This document shows, one piece after another, positions 1 through 10,974 of a DNA stretch of 64,000 bases. The first letter of the stretch is position 1. Each line of letters begins with the position of its first letter. The notes beneath the pieces were generated by a model. It saw only the letters and a program-made list of their open reading frames with translations, ran no database searches and had not been told where the DNA came from. A program made the translations under genes and the position numbers. Origin of the DNA: Anaerolineaceae bacterium (GTDB lineage: Bacteria > Chloroflexota > Anaerolineae > Anaerolineales > Anaerolineaceae); assembly GCA_016936755.1 (NCBI GenBank), contig JAFGXF010000060.1, positions 20,449 to 84,448 on the forward strand. The letters run 5' to 3'.

Positions 1-1
1 G

Positions 2-223
2 AGTGAACTTGTACAATGTCATTCGGGTTTCCGTTATGCCGACAGACCTGTTTCATTCCTATGGGAGTCAAACAAGTATAAAATAACCCGCATAATACAA
101 GAAGGCAAGACTGAAGGCGGCTTGTCCTTCACAGTTGCAACAAAATCCGATAGTGTCTTCCGTTTGCTCTATGATGAATGCAACGATCAATGGCTTATTT
201 ACCCTGCAGGGCATTTGGAATAA
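2..223 (+). CDS. 3' end of a truncated hypothetical protein (SELVQCHSGFRYADRPVSFLWESNKYKITRII...YPAGHLE*)
   Basis: Open frame from the window edge to TAA at 221-223, just upstream of the aminotransferase. Confidence 0.6.
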   Translation, partial: SELVQCHSGFRYADRPVSFLWESNKYKITRIIQEGKTEGGLSFTVATKSDSVFRLLYDECNDQWLIYPAGHLE

Positions 224-232
224 GGAGAGTAC

Positions 233-1396
233 ATGCGCTCGAATTATTTATCCAGGCGCGTAGCTGGTTTGCGTGTCTCTGGAATTCGTAAATTTTTTGA
301 CATTGCCGATGCAATGAAGGATGTGATCTCGTTGGGTATTGGCGAGCCTGATTTCGCCACACCCGCGCCCATATTAGAAGCAGGAAAGAAGTCCCTTAAC
401 CTGGGTGAAACACACTATACCTCCAATGCCGGGAAACAAGACCTTCGTCAAGCCATATCAGATCATTTACTTTCTCTTTACGGAATAGGTTATGATCCTG
501 GTAGTGAACTGATAGTTACAGTTGGGGTCTCTGAAGCTCTTTATATAGCATGTACGGCTTTATTGGATCCAGGGGATGAGGTTCTCATCCCCACGCCTTG
601 TTTCGTTGCTTATCAGGCAGAGGTTCTTTTAGCAGGAGGGGTTCCTGTCGAAATACCAAGCCGCTATGAAAATCAGTTTTCACTTGAGCCGGCTGATCTG
701 GAAAAGGCTATTACATCCCGTACCAAAGCCATCCTGATCGGCTATCCCAATAACCCTACCGGAGCTGTAGCATCTCGCGAAATCCTTCTTGAAGTTGCAC
801 GAATTGCTGAGGGTCACGACTTAATTGTCATCTCAGATGAAATCTATGATCGCCTGGTATATGGTGTCGAGCATGTCTGCTTCCCTACATTAGCAGATGT
901 AAAAAAGCGGACCATCTTGTTGGGTGGTTTTTCCAAGGATTATGCGATGACTGGTTGGCGCATTGGTTATGCCGCGGGGCCAGCAGAGCTCATTCAGGGC
1001 TTGGTCCGTGTTCATCAATACACGGTCATGTCGGCTCCAACCATTGCCCAGTCAGCAGCACTTGAAGCTCTCAAGAGTGGAGAGTCCTATGTACAGGATA
1101 TGTTGTCTGAGTATGATCGCCGCCGCAAATTGATCGTTTCTGGATTCAACAATCTTGGTCTGGATACTTTTGAGCCACGTGGTGCATTTTATGCCTTTCC
1201 AAGTATAAGAGCAACCGGGATGAATGACAATGAATTTGCTGAAAAATTACTCAGTGAGGAGCATGTGGCCGTGGTTCCCGGCTCAGCATTCGGACCCGGC
1301 GGTGAAGGTTTTGTGCGCTGTTGTTATGCAACTTCCTATGAACAAATCGAGGAGGCTCTTCAACGAATAGAAAAATTCATGCAGCGTTATGGTTAA
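233..1396 (+). CDS. PLP-dependent class I/II aminotransferase
   Basis: ORF 387 aa; PNNPTGAV, GGFSKDYAMTGWRIGYAAGP (PLP-lysine region), FVRCCYATS. Confidence 0.93.
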   Translation: MRSNYLSRRVAGLRVSGIRKFFDIADAMKDVISLGIGEPDFATPAPILEAGKKSLNLGETHYTSNAGKQDLRQAISDHLLSLYGIGYDPGSELIVTVGVSEALYIACTALLDPGDEVLIPTPCFVAYQAEVLLAGGVPVEIPSRYENQFSLEPADLEKAITSRTKAILIGYPNNPTGAVASREILLEVARIAEGHDLIVISDEIYDRLVYGVEHVCFPTLADVKKRTILLGGFSKDYAMTGWRIGYAAGPAELIQGLVRVHQYTVMSAPTIAQSAALEALKSGESYVQDMLSEYDRRRKLIVSGFNNLGLDTFEPRGAFYAFPSIRATGMNDNEFAEKLLSEEHVAVVPGSAFGPGGEGFVRCCYATSYEQIEEALQRIEKFMQRYG

Positions 1397-1402
1397 TTTG
1401 TG

Positions 1403-2875
1403 ATGAGTACTCAATATACCCCGGTTATCGGACTTGAGGTACACGCTGAGCTTCTAACCCGCACCAAGATGTTCTGTGCCTGCCCGGTGGTGGATACTGC
1501 CATAACAAAACCGAACACTTCGATTTGCCCTGTATGCTCAGGCATGCCGGGTGCATTGCCGGTCATTAACCGCCAGGCAGTTGAATTGGGCTTGCGAGTA
1601 GCCCTGGCACTGAACAGTAACATTGCTCCATTCAGCCTGTTCGCCAGAAAGAACTATTATTACCCCGACCTGCCCAAGGGATATCAAATATCCCAATATG
1701 AATATCCGTTGGCACTCGGGGGGGCATTGACCGTGACCACCTCAAGCGGGGCAGAAACCATCCAGCTGCGCCGGATCCATTTGGAAGAGGACACCGGAAA
1801 ACTGACTCACGCTTCTGATAACCAGGGTAAATACTCACTGGTGGATTTAAACCGCGCGGGTATTGCCTTGTTGGAAATAGTTACCGAGCCGGTATTGCAC
1901 AGCCTTGAATCCGTCAGGGCTTATTCCACAGGGCTTCGCGCAATCCTGAAATATATAAAAGCCAGTTCCGGCGATATGGAAAAAGGCGCCATGCGCTTTG
2001 AAGCCAATATTTCCATGATGAAAGTAAATGATCTGGAACTCGGCAAGCGTGTAGAAATAAAGAACTTGAACAGTTTTCGCGCAATGGAGAAGGCGATCCA
2101 ATATGAAATCGATCGCCAGACCAGAATACTTGATCAAGGCGGATTGGTCGATCAAGAGACAGTTGGTTGGGATGACACAAATGGGAGAACGATCAGTCAA
2201 AGAAGCAAGGAAGAAGCCCATGACTACCGTTATTTTCCGGAACCTGACCTGCCCCCATTGATTGTTGAAGAAAGCTGGATAGATAGTATCCGGTTATCCC
2301 TCCCGGAATTACCTCTCGCAAAAAAAATGCGTTTTATCAGTACCTTTGAACTGAATGATTATCATGCAGCGTTACTTTGTATTGATCCGGACGTGGCTGA
2401 TTATTTCGAGCAAGTTGTCCAGTGTAAAGCACCTGTTTCTCCTCAGCAGATTGCAAATTGGATTACGGGTGACGTTTTTGCATATTGCAATCAGCGTGAA
2501 TTATCCATTTTGGAGATTCCGATTACTCCTACAGTCTTAAGTTACATTATTGATCAGGTGGAAAATGGCAAGATCAGCCGTGCCAACGGCCGCCAGGTCC
2601 TTATTGAAGCAATGTCTTCCGGTAACCGACCAGAGCAACTCATCCAGGAACATGGCTACGGTATTCTGGAAGACGAAGCTGCTCTGACAACAATGGTGAA
2701 CAATTTAATCACACAAGCAGCCAGTGAAGCAAAAGCTTACCGATCCGGAAAAGTGTCTCTGCTCGAATGGTTCGTTGGCCAGGCTATGCAGCAGACACAT
2801 GGTAAAGCAGACCCCAACCACTTGCGGGAATTGATCCGGAAAACACTGGATAAGCAGGTTACAAATAACCAGTGA
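1403..2875 (+). CDS. gatB: Asp-tRNA(Asn)/Glu-tRNA(Gln) amidotransferase subunit B
   Basis: IGLEVHAELLT, KNYYYPDLPKGYQISQYEYP, EEAHDYRYFPEPDLPPL. Confidence 0.96.
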   Translation: MSTQYTPVIGLEVHAELLTRTKMFCACPVVDTAITKPNTSICPVCSGMPGALPVINRQAVELGLRVALALNSNIAPFSLFARKNYYYPDLPKGYQISQYEYPLALGGALTVTTSSGAETIQLRRIHLEEDTGKLTHASDNQGKYSLVDLNRAGIALLEIVTEPVLHSLESVRAYSTGLRAILKYIKASSGDMEKGAMRFEANISMMKVNDLELGKRVEIKNLNSFRAMEKAIQYEIDRQTRILDQGGLVDQETVGWDDTNGRTISQRSKEEAHDYRYFPEPDLPPLIVEESWIDSIRLSLPELPLAKKMRFISTFELNDYHAALLCIDPDVADYFEQVVQCKAPVSPQQIANWITGDVFAYCNQRELSILEIPITPTVLSYIIDQVENGKISRANGRQVLIEAMSSGNRPEQLIQEHGYGILEDEAALTTMVNNLITQAASEAKAYRSGKVSLLEWFVGQAMQQTHGKADPNHLRELIRKTLDKQVTNNQ

Positions 2876-2909
2876 TAGAATCAACGTCGATAAAGTGGCA
2901 AAAATAATA

Positions 2910-2937
2910 TTGACTTTCAGCTGATATCCTTTACACT
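2910..2937 (+). promoter_or_regulatory. Sigma70-like promoter upstream of gdhA (TTGACT-N16-TACACT)
   Basis: -35 2910-2915, -10 2932-2937, about 135 bp before the gdhA ATG. Confidence 0.5.
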
Positions 2938-2967
2938 TATAAGGGTGTTTTGAGAATTGGAGGAGTG

Positions 2968-3063
2968 GTGATCAAACCAATTGTCTTCCAACAAGAGCAA
3001 GACTGCGGGCACAGGACCGAGGTGCCCGCTTATTGTTTAATTAGGATCAAGTTCAAGAAATAA
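2968..3063 (+). CDS. Possible 31-aa leader peptide before gdhA (MIKPIVFQQEQDCGHRTEVPAYCLIRIKFKK*)
   Basis: GTG start just after GGAGG; stop TAA immediately precedes the gdhA SD (TAAGGAG). Confidence 0.3.
   Translation: MIKPIVFQQEQDCGHRTEVPAYCLIRIKFKK
3005..3029 (+). terminator. Hairpin in gdhA leader (GCGGGCAC-N9-GTGCCCGC then TTATTGTTT); attenuator candidate
   Basis: Perfect 8-bp GC-rich stem followed by a T-rich stretch, between the putative promoter and gdhA. Confidence 0.45.
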
Positions 3064-3073
3064 GGAGAAGAAT

Positions 3074-4360
3074 ATGGCAGGAACAACTAATGCTTTTGAG
3101 ATGGCTCAGCAACAATTCGATCATGTAGCAAAGCTATTGAAACTGGATCCGCAGGTATGTGAATTGCTGCGTTGGCCAATGCGAGAGTTCCATTTCCGTA
3201 TCCCTGTTCGTATGGATAACAGCAGCATTCGTGTTTTTGATGGTTATCGCATACAGCATAACGATGCGCGTGGTCCATGCAAAGGAGGCATTCGTTTCCA
3301 CCCGGCAGAAACCATCGACACGGTTCGTGCCCTGGCAACCTGGATGACCTGGAAATGTGCCGTTGCGGACATTCCACTTGGGGGTGGCAAAGGTGGCGTT
3401 ATTGTCGATCCGGCCACGCTATCGACATCAGAAAAGGAACGCCTTTGCCGAGGTTTCATTCAAGCGATCTGGCGCAATATAGGACCCCGCCAGGACGTAC
3501 CGGCCCCAGATGTGGGTACGACTCCCCAGATGATGGGTTGGATGATGGACGAATATTCCAAACTGATTGGGCAGTATACACCCGGGGTCATCACGGGAAA
3601 ACCACTGGGTGGCGGTGGTTCGCTGGGAAGAACAGAAGCAACCGGTTTTGGTGTGGTCTATACCATCCGGGAAGCCATGAAACACAATAAGATGGAACCC
3701 GGAAAATGCACAGCGGCCATCCAAGGCTTCGGGAATGTATCACAGTATGCCGCAATCGGGTTTACTGATCAACTTCACGGTAAAGTGGTTTGTGTCTCAT
3801 ACTGGGATCGGGATGATCGAAAACCCTATACGGTGAGTAAATCAGAGGGCATTGACCCGATTTTCCTCAAGTCAATTGCCGATCAATATGGCTCAATAGA
3901 TAAGGAAAAAGCCAGGGCTGCTGGATATTCCATTGAGGATGGAGATGCCTGGCTGAGTAAAGATGTGGATGTGTTAATTCCGGCTGCCCTTGAGGGTCAA
4001 ATCAACGGTGAATCTGTTAAAAAAATCAGCAAACAGGTAAGGATGGTGGCAGAAGGTGCTAATGGACCAACTACACCTGAGGCGGATGAGTATTTGAAGG
4101 CCAACAACGTTTTTATCCTGCCTGATTTCCTTTGCAACTCTGGCGGTGTGACTGTCTCGTATTTTGAGGGTGTTCAGAATGACATGAATTATTACTGGTC
4201 AAACGAAGAAGCTCTCAGCCGTCTGGATACCAAGATGACACAGGCTTTCAACAGCGTTTTGGAAATGTCGCTATCCGAATCTGCTTTTATGCGAGACGCT
4301 GCATACATGGTCGCCATCGATCGCGTAGTTAAAGCCATGCAATTACGTGGTTGGATATAA
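3074..4360 (+). CDS. gdhA: Glutamate dehydrogenase (Glu/Leu/Phe/Val dehydrogenase family)
   Basis: GPCKGGIRFHP, KCAVADIPLGGGKGGV, APDVGT, AAIQGFGNVSQYAA, LPDFLCNSGGVTVSYFE. Confidence 0.95.
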   Translation: MAGTTNAFEMAQQQFDHVAKLLKLDPQVCELLRWPMREFHFRIPVRMDNSSIRVFDGYRIQHNDARGPCKGGIRFHPAETIDTVRALATWMTWKCAVADIPLGGGKGGVIVDPATLSTSEKERLCRGFIQAIWRNIGPRQDVPAPDVGTTPQMMGWMMDEYSKLIGQYTPGVITGKPLGGGGSLGRTEATGFGVVYTIREAMKHNKMEPGKCTAAIQGFGNVSQYAAIGFTDQLHGKVVCVSYWDRDDRKPYTVSKSEGIDPIFLKSIADQYGSIDKEKARAAGYSIEDGDAWLSKDVDVLIPAALEGQINGESVKKISKQVRMVAEGANGPTTPEADEYLKANNVFILPDFLCNSGGVTVSYFEGVQNDMNYYWSNEEALSRLDTKMTQAFNSVLEMSLSESAFMRDAAYMVAIDRVVKAMQLRGWI

Positions 4361-4382
4361 AACCCTCTATATCAATATAAGA

Positions 4383-4408
4383 AAAACTCCCCGGAAATGG
4401 GGAGTTTT
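4383..4408. terminator. Bidirectional terminator AAAACTCCCC-N6-GGGGAGTTTT between convergent gdhA and the ATPase gene
   Basis: Perfect 10-bp inverted repeat with A/T flanks. Confidence 0.85.
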
Positions 4409-4416
4409 GACTTGTA

Positions 4417-7227
4417 TCAAACCTTTTTTACCAGGCGGCGGGTAAAGAAGAGTTTTGTTAACTCTGCTGCTATCGATGGGATAATCAGCAATGGGATTAT
4501 CTCTGACCATTGCAGCCAACCCAATGGACGTGTGTTGAAGACGGTCTGCAAGAAAGGCACATATACCACCAGCATGATCAGAACCAGTGATGACAGAACA
4601 GCCAAGTTCATAAATTTATTGCCAAAGGGGCCAATCTTTAGTATCGGGTAATATTCCGAACGGGCGGTATATGCCCGCAGAAGTTCGGAACAGGAAAGAG
4701 TAACAAAAGCCATTGTCTCTGCGAATTCAATATGTTGGGAATCTGTATACCGGCCAATATAAAAGGCGATTAAGGTGACGGCCGTGATAGCCACAGTCTG
4801 AATCACTATCCCGATCTGCATGTTACGGTTAATGATGGGTTCTTTTACCGGCCTGGGTTTCTGGTTCATGATGTCGGGATCACCCTTCTCAGTACTCAAC
4901 GCCAGGGCGGGTGCACCATCTGTGATGAGATTAAGCCATAGTAATTGAATCGCAGTCAAAGGCGGTGGCCAGCCAAAGATCGTCGCCAGAAAGATGACAC
5001 ATATTTCTGATACATTGCATGAAATCAGAAAGTAAACAAACTTTCTGATATTGCTATAGATGATCCTGCCCTGCTCTATTGCAGAGACGATACTGGCGTA
5101 GTTGTCGTCCGTTAAGACCATATCAGCCGTTTCTTTAGCGACATCTGTTCCTGTGATTCCCATTGCCACGCCGATATCTGCATGTTTGATTGCCGGCGCA
5201 TCATTCACACCGTCACCGGTCATTGCCACTATTTCTCCATTGGAACGCAAGGCGTCCACAATACGCAATTTATGCTCAGGCGATACACGTGCAAACACAT
5301 CAGTGTCCCGAACAATTTCCTGCAATTCCTGTTCAGAGAACGCGGTGATATTTTCTCCTGACATAACCTTGCGGCCGGGTCGCAGTAAACCGATGGATTC
5401 GGCAATCGCCTGCGCAGTATTAGGATAATCTCCGGTGATCATCATCGTACGAATACCCGCGATGTTTGCAGTAATTAAAGCTGGGGCCACCTCGCCTCTC
5501 GCAGGGTCAATCATGCCACTCAAACCGGTGAAGATCAGGCCCTGTTCCAGTTCATTAGCATCAATTTTTTTCGGCAGTTTGGGTATAATGCGAAATGCCA
5601 TACCAAGCACGCGCAAGGCATCCTTCGTCATCACATCATTTGCATCCGCAATGCGTTGGCGAGTACGATCATCCAGTTCATGTATATCGCCATCAATGGT
5701 CTGGTATTTGGTGCACAACCCCATGATCAGGTCGGGCGCCCCCTTAACGACCACAGCAATCTGATTGATATACCGGTCATCAATGAAAGGCGAGAAATCC
5801 TCTTTATCCGGTTTATTAATGGCATGCAGAGTGATCATGCGCTTACGCACCGAATCAAATGGCACTTCCTGTACACGCGGATAAGCGGCTTGTAGTTCAT
5901 CGTAGCTTACGCCCGCCTTTGCAGCGGCAACAATTAATGACCCTTCCGTCGGATCTCCTATGATCCGGTAAGTGGTCTCACCATTATCATTAACGGTCGC
6001 TTCCATTTGAGAATCGTTGTTTAGTGCACCAACCCACAGAACGGTTTTTATGGCGGGATAATCATTCAGTTGAATGGGTGTATCATCAACCTTGAACTTG
6101 CCATCTGGTTTGTATCCACTTCCAGTCACCTTAATAAACTGACCGTTCGCCCACAAGCGGGTGATGGTCATTTCATTCTGGGTGAGGGTCCCGGTTTTAT
6201 CTGAACAAATAATGGTGGCAGACCCCAGCGTTTCTACGGAAGCCAATCGACGGATCAACGCGTGCCGTTTAACCATTTCACGCATACCAAGTGCCAGGCT
6301 TATAGTCACAACTGCCGGCAAGCCTTCAGGAACCGCTGCAATTGCCAGGCTGACAGCAATCATGAAAATTTCCACAATCTCCTCAATTGATCCATGCGTA
6401 CGAATAATTCCAACGGCAAATACAATTGCACAGATACCAAGTGTTGCCCAGCCCAGAATTTTCGCAAGTTGATCAAGTCGCTTCTGTAAGGGTGTTTGTT
6501 CATCCTCCACCGACTGTAACATGGTGGCGATGAGTCCCAGCTGTGTGAACATTCCCGTGGATACAACCACGCCATGGCCTCGTCCATAAGAGATTAATGT
6601 ACCCATAAATACCGTGTTTCGCCGGTCGCCGATGGGAACATCGTTTTCCAACACAACCGCCGCATCTTTTTCCACTGCCAAGGATTCGCCTGTCAGCGCC
6701 GCTTCTTCAACTCTAAGATTCACTGCTTCAAGCAGCCGGATATCAGCAGGAACATAATTGCCCGCTTCAAGAAAAATAATATCCCCCGGAACCAGTTCCC
6801 TGCCCGGCACTGTTACGCGCCGCCCATCCCTCAAAACTTGCGCCTCAGGAGCTGCCAGTTTTTTTAATGCAGCAAGAGCCGCTTCTGCACGACTCTCTTG
6901 AACAACTCCCAGGATGGCATTCAACACAACGATCGCCATAATTGCTCCCGCTTCCACGTAATCCCCCAACAGCGCAGATATAACAGATGCAATCAATAAA
7001 ATAATAATCACAAAACTTTTCAGCTGATTCAACACCAGGACGAAGAAAGGCGTGCGCGGCCTTTCTTGTAATTGGTTAAGTCCATATTTCTCCAGGCGTT
7101 CTTTGGCTGCCCCACTGGACAAACCGGATTCCCCTTTGGTGTTTAGTTGATTAAGTGTATCTTCGACTCCCAGGCTGTGCCAATTGTTTTTAAGAGGCAG
7201 TGTGTTGGCTTCTTCTGTTTTTTTCAT
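4417..7227 (-). CDS. Cation-translocating P-type ATPase (SERCA/PMCA-like, calcium type)
   Basis: [38 protein letters not shown]. Confidence 0.94.
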   Translation of the reverse strand: MKKTEEANTLPLKNNWHSLGVEDTLNQLNTKGESGLSSGAAKERLEKYGLNQLQERPRTPFFVLVLNQLKSFVIIILLIASVISALLGDYVEAGAIMAIVVLNAILGVVQESRAEAALAALKKLAAPEAQVLRDGRRVTVPGRELVPGDIIFLEAGNYVPADIRLLEAVNLRVEEAALTGESLAVEKDAAVVLENDVPIGDRRNTVFMGTLISYGRGHGVVVSTGMFTQLGLIATMLQSVEDEQTPLQKRLDQLAKILGWATLGICAIVFAVGIIRTHGSIEEIVEIFMIAVSLAIAAVPEGLPAVVTISLALGMREMVKRHALIRRLASVETLGSATIICSDKTGTLTQNEMTITRLWANGQFIKVTGSGYKPDGKFKVDDTPIQLNDYPAIKTVLWVGALNNDSQMEATVNDNGETTYRIIGDPTEGSLIVAAAKAGVSYDELQAAYPRVQEVPFDSVRKRMITLHAINKPDKEDFSPFIDDRYINQIAVVVKGAPDLIMGLCTKYQTIDGDIHELDDRTRQRIADANDVMTKDALRVLGMAFRIIPKLPKKIDANELEQGLIFTGLSGMIDPARGEVAPALITANIAGIRTMMITGDYPNTAQAIAESIGLLRPGRKVMSGENITAFSEQELQEIVRDTDVFARVSPEHKLRIVDALRSNGEIVAMTGDGVNDAPAIKHADIGVAMGITGTDVAKETADMVLTDDNYASIVSAIEQGRIIYSNIRKFVYFLISCNVSEICVIFLATIFGWPPPLTAIQLLWLNLITDGAPALALSTEKGDPDIMNQKPRPVKEPIINRNMQIGIVIQTVAITAVTLIAFYIGRYTDSQHIEFAETMAFVTLSCSELLRAYTARSEYYPILKIGPFGNKFMNLAVLSSLVLIMLVVYVPFLQTVFNTRPLGWLQWSEIIPLLIIPSIAAELTKLFFTRRLVKKV

Positions 7228-7493
7228 TATGCGATTCTATTCCTTTCAGCAACCAATTTAATCAGCTGCAACATGGTTGCGCTTTATACCAACCTAACAG
7301 TCAGCGATTAATCCACGAATTCTACAGCTCACCTTGTTGAGTTCGTTCATCCTTTTAACCGGGATGGCGTCGTGTAACAACTCTGTGTTCGATGGCCAGA
7401 CGCCCCATACTGGTAAATTGGTCAATTATCGTATTCTTTCCTAAGGTAACCGGCATGACAACAGAAATGATTATACAAGTATCATCAATTCTA

Positions 7494-8756
7494 TTACTCA
7501 CTCTTGCCAGGTTTTATCACCGTACCAGAAGGGATGACTGTATTCTTTGGTATTACCACAATACCATCCCGTACAAACCAAGATTCGTGATCAAGATCGG
7601 TTCCAACTGGAAACCGCTCAATTATAACGCCTTCGCCAAGTCGCGCATTTTTATCGATTATAGCGCCGCTGATCTGGCAGCTATTCCCTATACCGATCCG
7701 TATACTCTGTCCATCTTCTTCATCAATGTAATAATCCGACCCCATCAGAATTGAGTCAACAATTCGACACCCCCCACCAATCCTGCTGCGTAACCCAACT
7801 ATTGAGTGAATAATCTCTGCATTCTCAATACAACCACCTTCGGCCAGTAAAACGTTTTCCAGGTGACTTTGGGTTACTCGGGTGCCAGGCAGGAAGCGTG
7901 AATGCGTATAAATCGGGTACTCAGGATCGTATAAGTTAAATTCAGCATCCAGCATGGTCAGTTTAAGGTTGGTCTCGTAAAACCTGCGGATGGTGCCGAT
8001 ATCCTCCCAATAACCTTCAAAATCATAGCCGTAAACCTTATGTGTGTGGATGGAGGCTGGAATGACGTCAATGCCAAAATCATCATAAGTGGTTGCCCGG
8101 AGCAATTCCATGAGTGTTTCCGTATTGAAAAGGTAGATGCCCATCGACCCGAAATATGGTCTTTCCTTGTCGTTGCGACTTATCATCCGTTCCAGGGTTT
8201 CAGGATCAGCTGGTTTTTCAGCAAAGTCGATGATCTTGGATTCTTTGTCCTTCTTCAATATGCCGAGGCGGGGGGCTTCGGTCGCACATACAGGTTGGGC
8301 GGCCACGGTGATATCAGCCCCTTTTTCCCAGTGAAACTCCGCCATTTCAGAATAATCCATCCGATATAAATGATCGCCCGCCAGTACCAGTATATATCGC
8401 GCATGTGCTGACTGGATCTCGAATAATTGTTTTCTGACTGCATCAGCCGTACCCTGGTACCAATCCAGACTTTGCGCTGTTTGTTCTGCTGCCCAAACCT
8501 GAACCCAGCCTGCATGAAATTTATCAAAGTTATAGGTGTTGGAGATATGCCGATGTAACGAGACCGAGTTAAATTGAGTCAGGATGGCTATCCGGAAAAT
8601 TGTTGAGTTAATGCAATTACTCAATGGGATATCGATTAAACGATATCTTCCAGCAATGGGAACTGCTGGTTTTGAGCGAAGCTTCGTAAGGGGAAAAAGC
8701 CTTGCGCCCTTCCCACCACCAAGGATTATTGCCAGGATGTCATCTGTAGATGGCAT
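7494..8756 (-). CDS. glgC: Glucose-1-phosphate adenylyltransferase
   Basis: ILGGGKGARLFPLTKLRSKPAVPIAGRYRLIDIPLSNCINS. Confidence 0.94.
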   Translation of the reverse strand: MPSTDDILAIILGGGKGARLFPLTKLRSKPAVPIAGRYRLIDIPLSNCINSTIFRIAILTQFNSVSLHRHISNTYNFDKFHAGWVQVWAAEQTAQSLDWYQGTADAVRKQLFEIQSAHARYILVLAGDHLYRMDYSEMAEFHWEKGADITVAAQPVCATEAPRLGILKKDKESKIIDFAEKPADPETLERMISRNDKERPYFGSMGIYLFNTETLMELLRATTYDDFGIDVIPASIHTHKVYGYDFEGYWEDIGTIRRFYETNLKLTMLDAEFNLYDPEYPIYTHSRFLPGTRVTQSHLENVLLAEGGCIENAEIIHSIVGLRSRIGGGCRIVDSILMGSDYYIDEEDGQSIRIGIGNSCQISGAIIDKNARLGEGVIIERFPVGTDLDHESWFVRDGIVVIPKNTVIPSGTVIKPGKSE

Positions 8757-8863
8757 GCCAACGCTCCTTCCTTATGATGTCGTGTCCTGTCCTGTTATTA
8801 CATTTTACACGATAAACAACATGCCCCGCCACTACTGCTCAGGTGGGCATGTTATAATCGCTG

Positions 8864-8945
8864 TGCCGAAGGTGGGAATCGAACCCACATTCCCGAGGGA
8901 ACACGATTTTGAGTCGTGCGCGTCTGCCAATTCCGCCACTCCGGC
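8864..8945 (-). tRNA. tRNA-Leu (anticodon CAA)
   Basis: Acceptor GCCGGAG/CTTCGGC, long variable arm, anticodon loop CTCAAAA, T-loop GGTTCGATTCC; CCA not encoded. Confidence 0.93.
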
Positions 8946-9008
8946 ATTGTCGATGTAGTATAACGAAATCCACCATGTCGGTCAAGATAATCATCAAGAA
9001 GGATAGCA

Positions 9009-10079
9009 ATGCGATTAGGTATCATCGGTTTACCCCAATCTGGAAAAACCACATTATTTAATGCCCTGACTCGCGGTAATGCACCTACGGGCATGTCTGC
9101 CGGAAAGTTGGAAGTGCATACGGCTGTGGTGGATGTTCCAGATGAACGGGTGGATCGGCTTTCCGGTCTATTCACACCCAAGAAAACCACCTATGCCAAG
9201 GTTACCTATGCTGATATAGCCGGCTTGGATGGTTCCCGGAGTAAGGAAGGGATTTCTGGTACCCTGCTAAACCAACTCACGCAAATGGATGGTTTGATCC
9301 ATGTAGTGCGCGTCTTTGATGATGAGAATGTTCCGCATGTCTCCGGCAGCATTGATCCAGCTCGTGATATAAAAATCATGGATGATGAATTCATTTTGAA
9401 TGATCTCATCGCCGTCGAGCGCAAATTGGATAGATTGCGGGAGGAAAAAACGAAAGGCGGAGGGCGCGATAAAACAACAGTTGGTTATGAAACAAGTCTG
9501 TTCGAGCGTCTTAAACACAGCCTTGATGATGAGAACCTTTTAAGGGATATTGAATTATCTACAGAAGAAGAGAAGGCCCTTTCTGGGTTTGGATTACTCA
9601 GTCGCAAACCTGTTGTGGTGGTATTAAACCTGTCCGAGTCACAATCCGCACCAACGATAGCTTACGAGCATAAACGTAGTCGGGTTGTCCCGGTTTATTC
9701 AAAGCTGGAGATGGAGATATCACAATTATCACCACAAGATGCGTCAGATTTTCTGGCGGAATATCATATTGAAGAACCCAGCCTGAATAAAATGATCCGT
9801 ATCTCTTATGAACTTCTGGGCCTTGAGTCGTTTTTTACTGGGGGTAAGGATGAGGTTCGTGCCTGGACGATACACCAAGGCGCACTGGCGCCTGAAGCTG
9901 CCGGTGAAATTCACACCGATATGCAAAAAGGTTTCATCCGGGCAGAAGTGGTCACATATGAAGATCTCATCTCTCTAGGTGGTTTTGCTGAAGCGCGCAT
10001 GAAAGGAAAGCTGCGTTTGGAAGGTAAAGACTACATTGTTAAAGATGGTGACATCTTAACCATCCGTTTTAATCTGTGA
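9009..10079 (+). CDS. ychF: Redox-regulated ATPase/GTPase YchF
   Basis: GIIGLPQSGKTTLFNALT; C-terminal TGS-like domain AWTIHQGALAPEAAGEIHTDMQKGFIRAEV. Confidence 0.95.
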   Translation: MRLGIIGLPQSGKTTLFNALTRGNAPTGMSAGKLEVHTAVVDVPDERVDRLSGLFTPKKTTYAKVTYADIAGLDGSRSKEGISGTLLNQLTQMDGLIHVVRVFDDENVPHVSGSIDPARDIKIMDDEFILNDLIAVERKLDRLREEKTKGGGRDKTTVGYETSLFERLKHSLDDENLLRDIELSTEEEKALSGFGLLSRKPVVVVLNLSESQSAPTIAYEHKRSRVVPVYSKLEMEISQLSPQDASDFLAEYHIEEPSLNKMIRISYELLGLESFFTGGKDEVRAWTIHQGALAPEAAGEIHTDMQKGFIRAEVVTYEDLISLGGFAEARMKGKLRLEGKDYIVKDGDILTIRFNL

Positions 10080-10892
10080 TCACATCCCCAAGAGGCTCTT
10101 TAATTCTTCTGGATTGACCCTGGAAGTTAGATTCAATGAAAGGGGGGTTACTGAAATCTGCTTTTTGACCAACACCGTGTAGATATCCGTATCAACTGGA
10201 AGTTGTCGCGGATCAACATTGATCTCATAACTGACATTGACCGGAGTATTCCAATCTGCTTGATCCCGATCTGGCCGGCGGGGGTAATAATATCCATGGC
10301 GAGCTTGTTGTGTGATGACACAGGGTGTATCTTTTGTGGCATCCTGTGGTACGTCAACCTTTAACAAGTCCACATCATCCGGCAGGGTGTGTAATAAAAC
10401 ACGTTTGGCGAATAAAGCAGCAAAATATGCTGCTGTAGAAAAATTCACATGTTGTGAATATCCTAATTGCTCTTCAAGATTGGCCTCCAATGATACGGCC
10501 AATGCCGGGATTCTTTGGCTGGCAGCTTCCATCGCAGCACCCACCGTACCAGATGCCGTTACGCTCTCACCCAGGTTTTCACCATAGTTGATTCCAGAGA
10601 CAACCAGATCTGGTTTGTGAGGAAGTATCTCAAGAACGGCATGTAATACAGCCTGTGCGGGAGTTCCCCCTACAGCATAGACCAACCAATCTTGCCCGTT
10701 GATCCGCAGCGTTTGCTCCATGATTGTTCCGTCTGAATAGTTTGGATAGGAACGCCCTGTGCCAGAGGATTGGTCACGTGGTGCTACAACATGCACATAT
10801 CCCACTGCGGAGAGGGCTTCAGCTACCGCCCACAAACCCGGGGATTTAATCCCATCATCATTGGTTACCAGTATTTGAGGTTTGCTTTTCAT
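10080..10892 (-). CDS. surE: 5'-nucleotidase SurE
   Basis: ILVTNDDGIKSPGLWAVAEAL, VVAPRDQSSGTGRS, VVSGINYGENLG; start chosen at an internal Met. Confidence 0.93.
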   Translation of the reverse strand: MKSKPQILVTNDDGIKSPGLWAVAEALSAVGYVHVVAPRDQSSGTGRSYPNYSDGTIMEQTLRINGQDWLVYAVGGTPAQAVLHAVLEILPHKPDLVVSGINYGENLGESVTASGTVGAAMEAASQRIPALAVSLEANLEEQLGYSQHVNFSTAAYFAALFAKRVLLHTLPDDVDLLKVDVPQDATKDTPCVITQQARHGYYYPRRPDRDQADWNTPVNVSYEINVDPRQLPVDTDIYTVLVKKQISVTPLSLNLTSRVNPEELKSLLGM

Positions 10893-10929
10893 AATCATTA
10901 AATTCCCAATCTTCACTTATCCTCTCGAC

Positions 10930-10959
10930 AAAAAACCGCTGACCCAAAACTGGCAGCGG
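10930..10959 (-). terminator. Rho-independent terminator downstream of tRNA-Arg
   Basis: On the minus strand CCGCTG...CAGCGG stem followed by TTTTTT. Confidence 0.8.
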
Positions 10960-10974
10960 CAACGATATCTTGTA

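Noticed and set aside
1411-2221. Antisense ORFs (70, 68, 124, 88 aa) inside gatB
   Set aside because: Fully overlapped by the strongly conserved gatB frame; no recognisable protein features
3087-3724. Overlapping antisense and alternate-frame ORFs (up to 137 aa) in gdhA
   Set aside because: Shadow ORFs of a conserved gene; low-complexity translations rich in H/R/W/G
5102-6587. Opposite-strand and alternate-frame ORFs of 75-109 aa within the P-type ATPase gene
   Set aside because: Shadow ORFs in a well-conserved coding sequence
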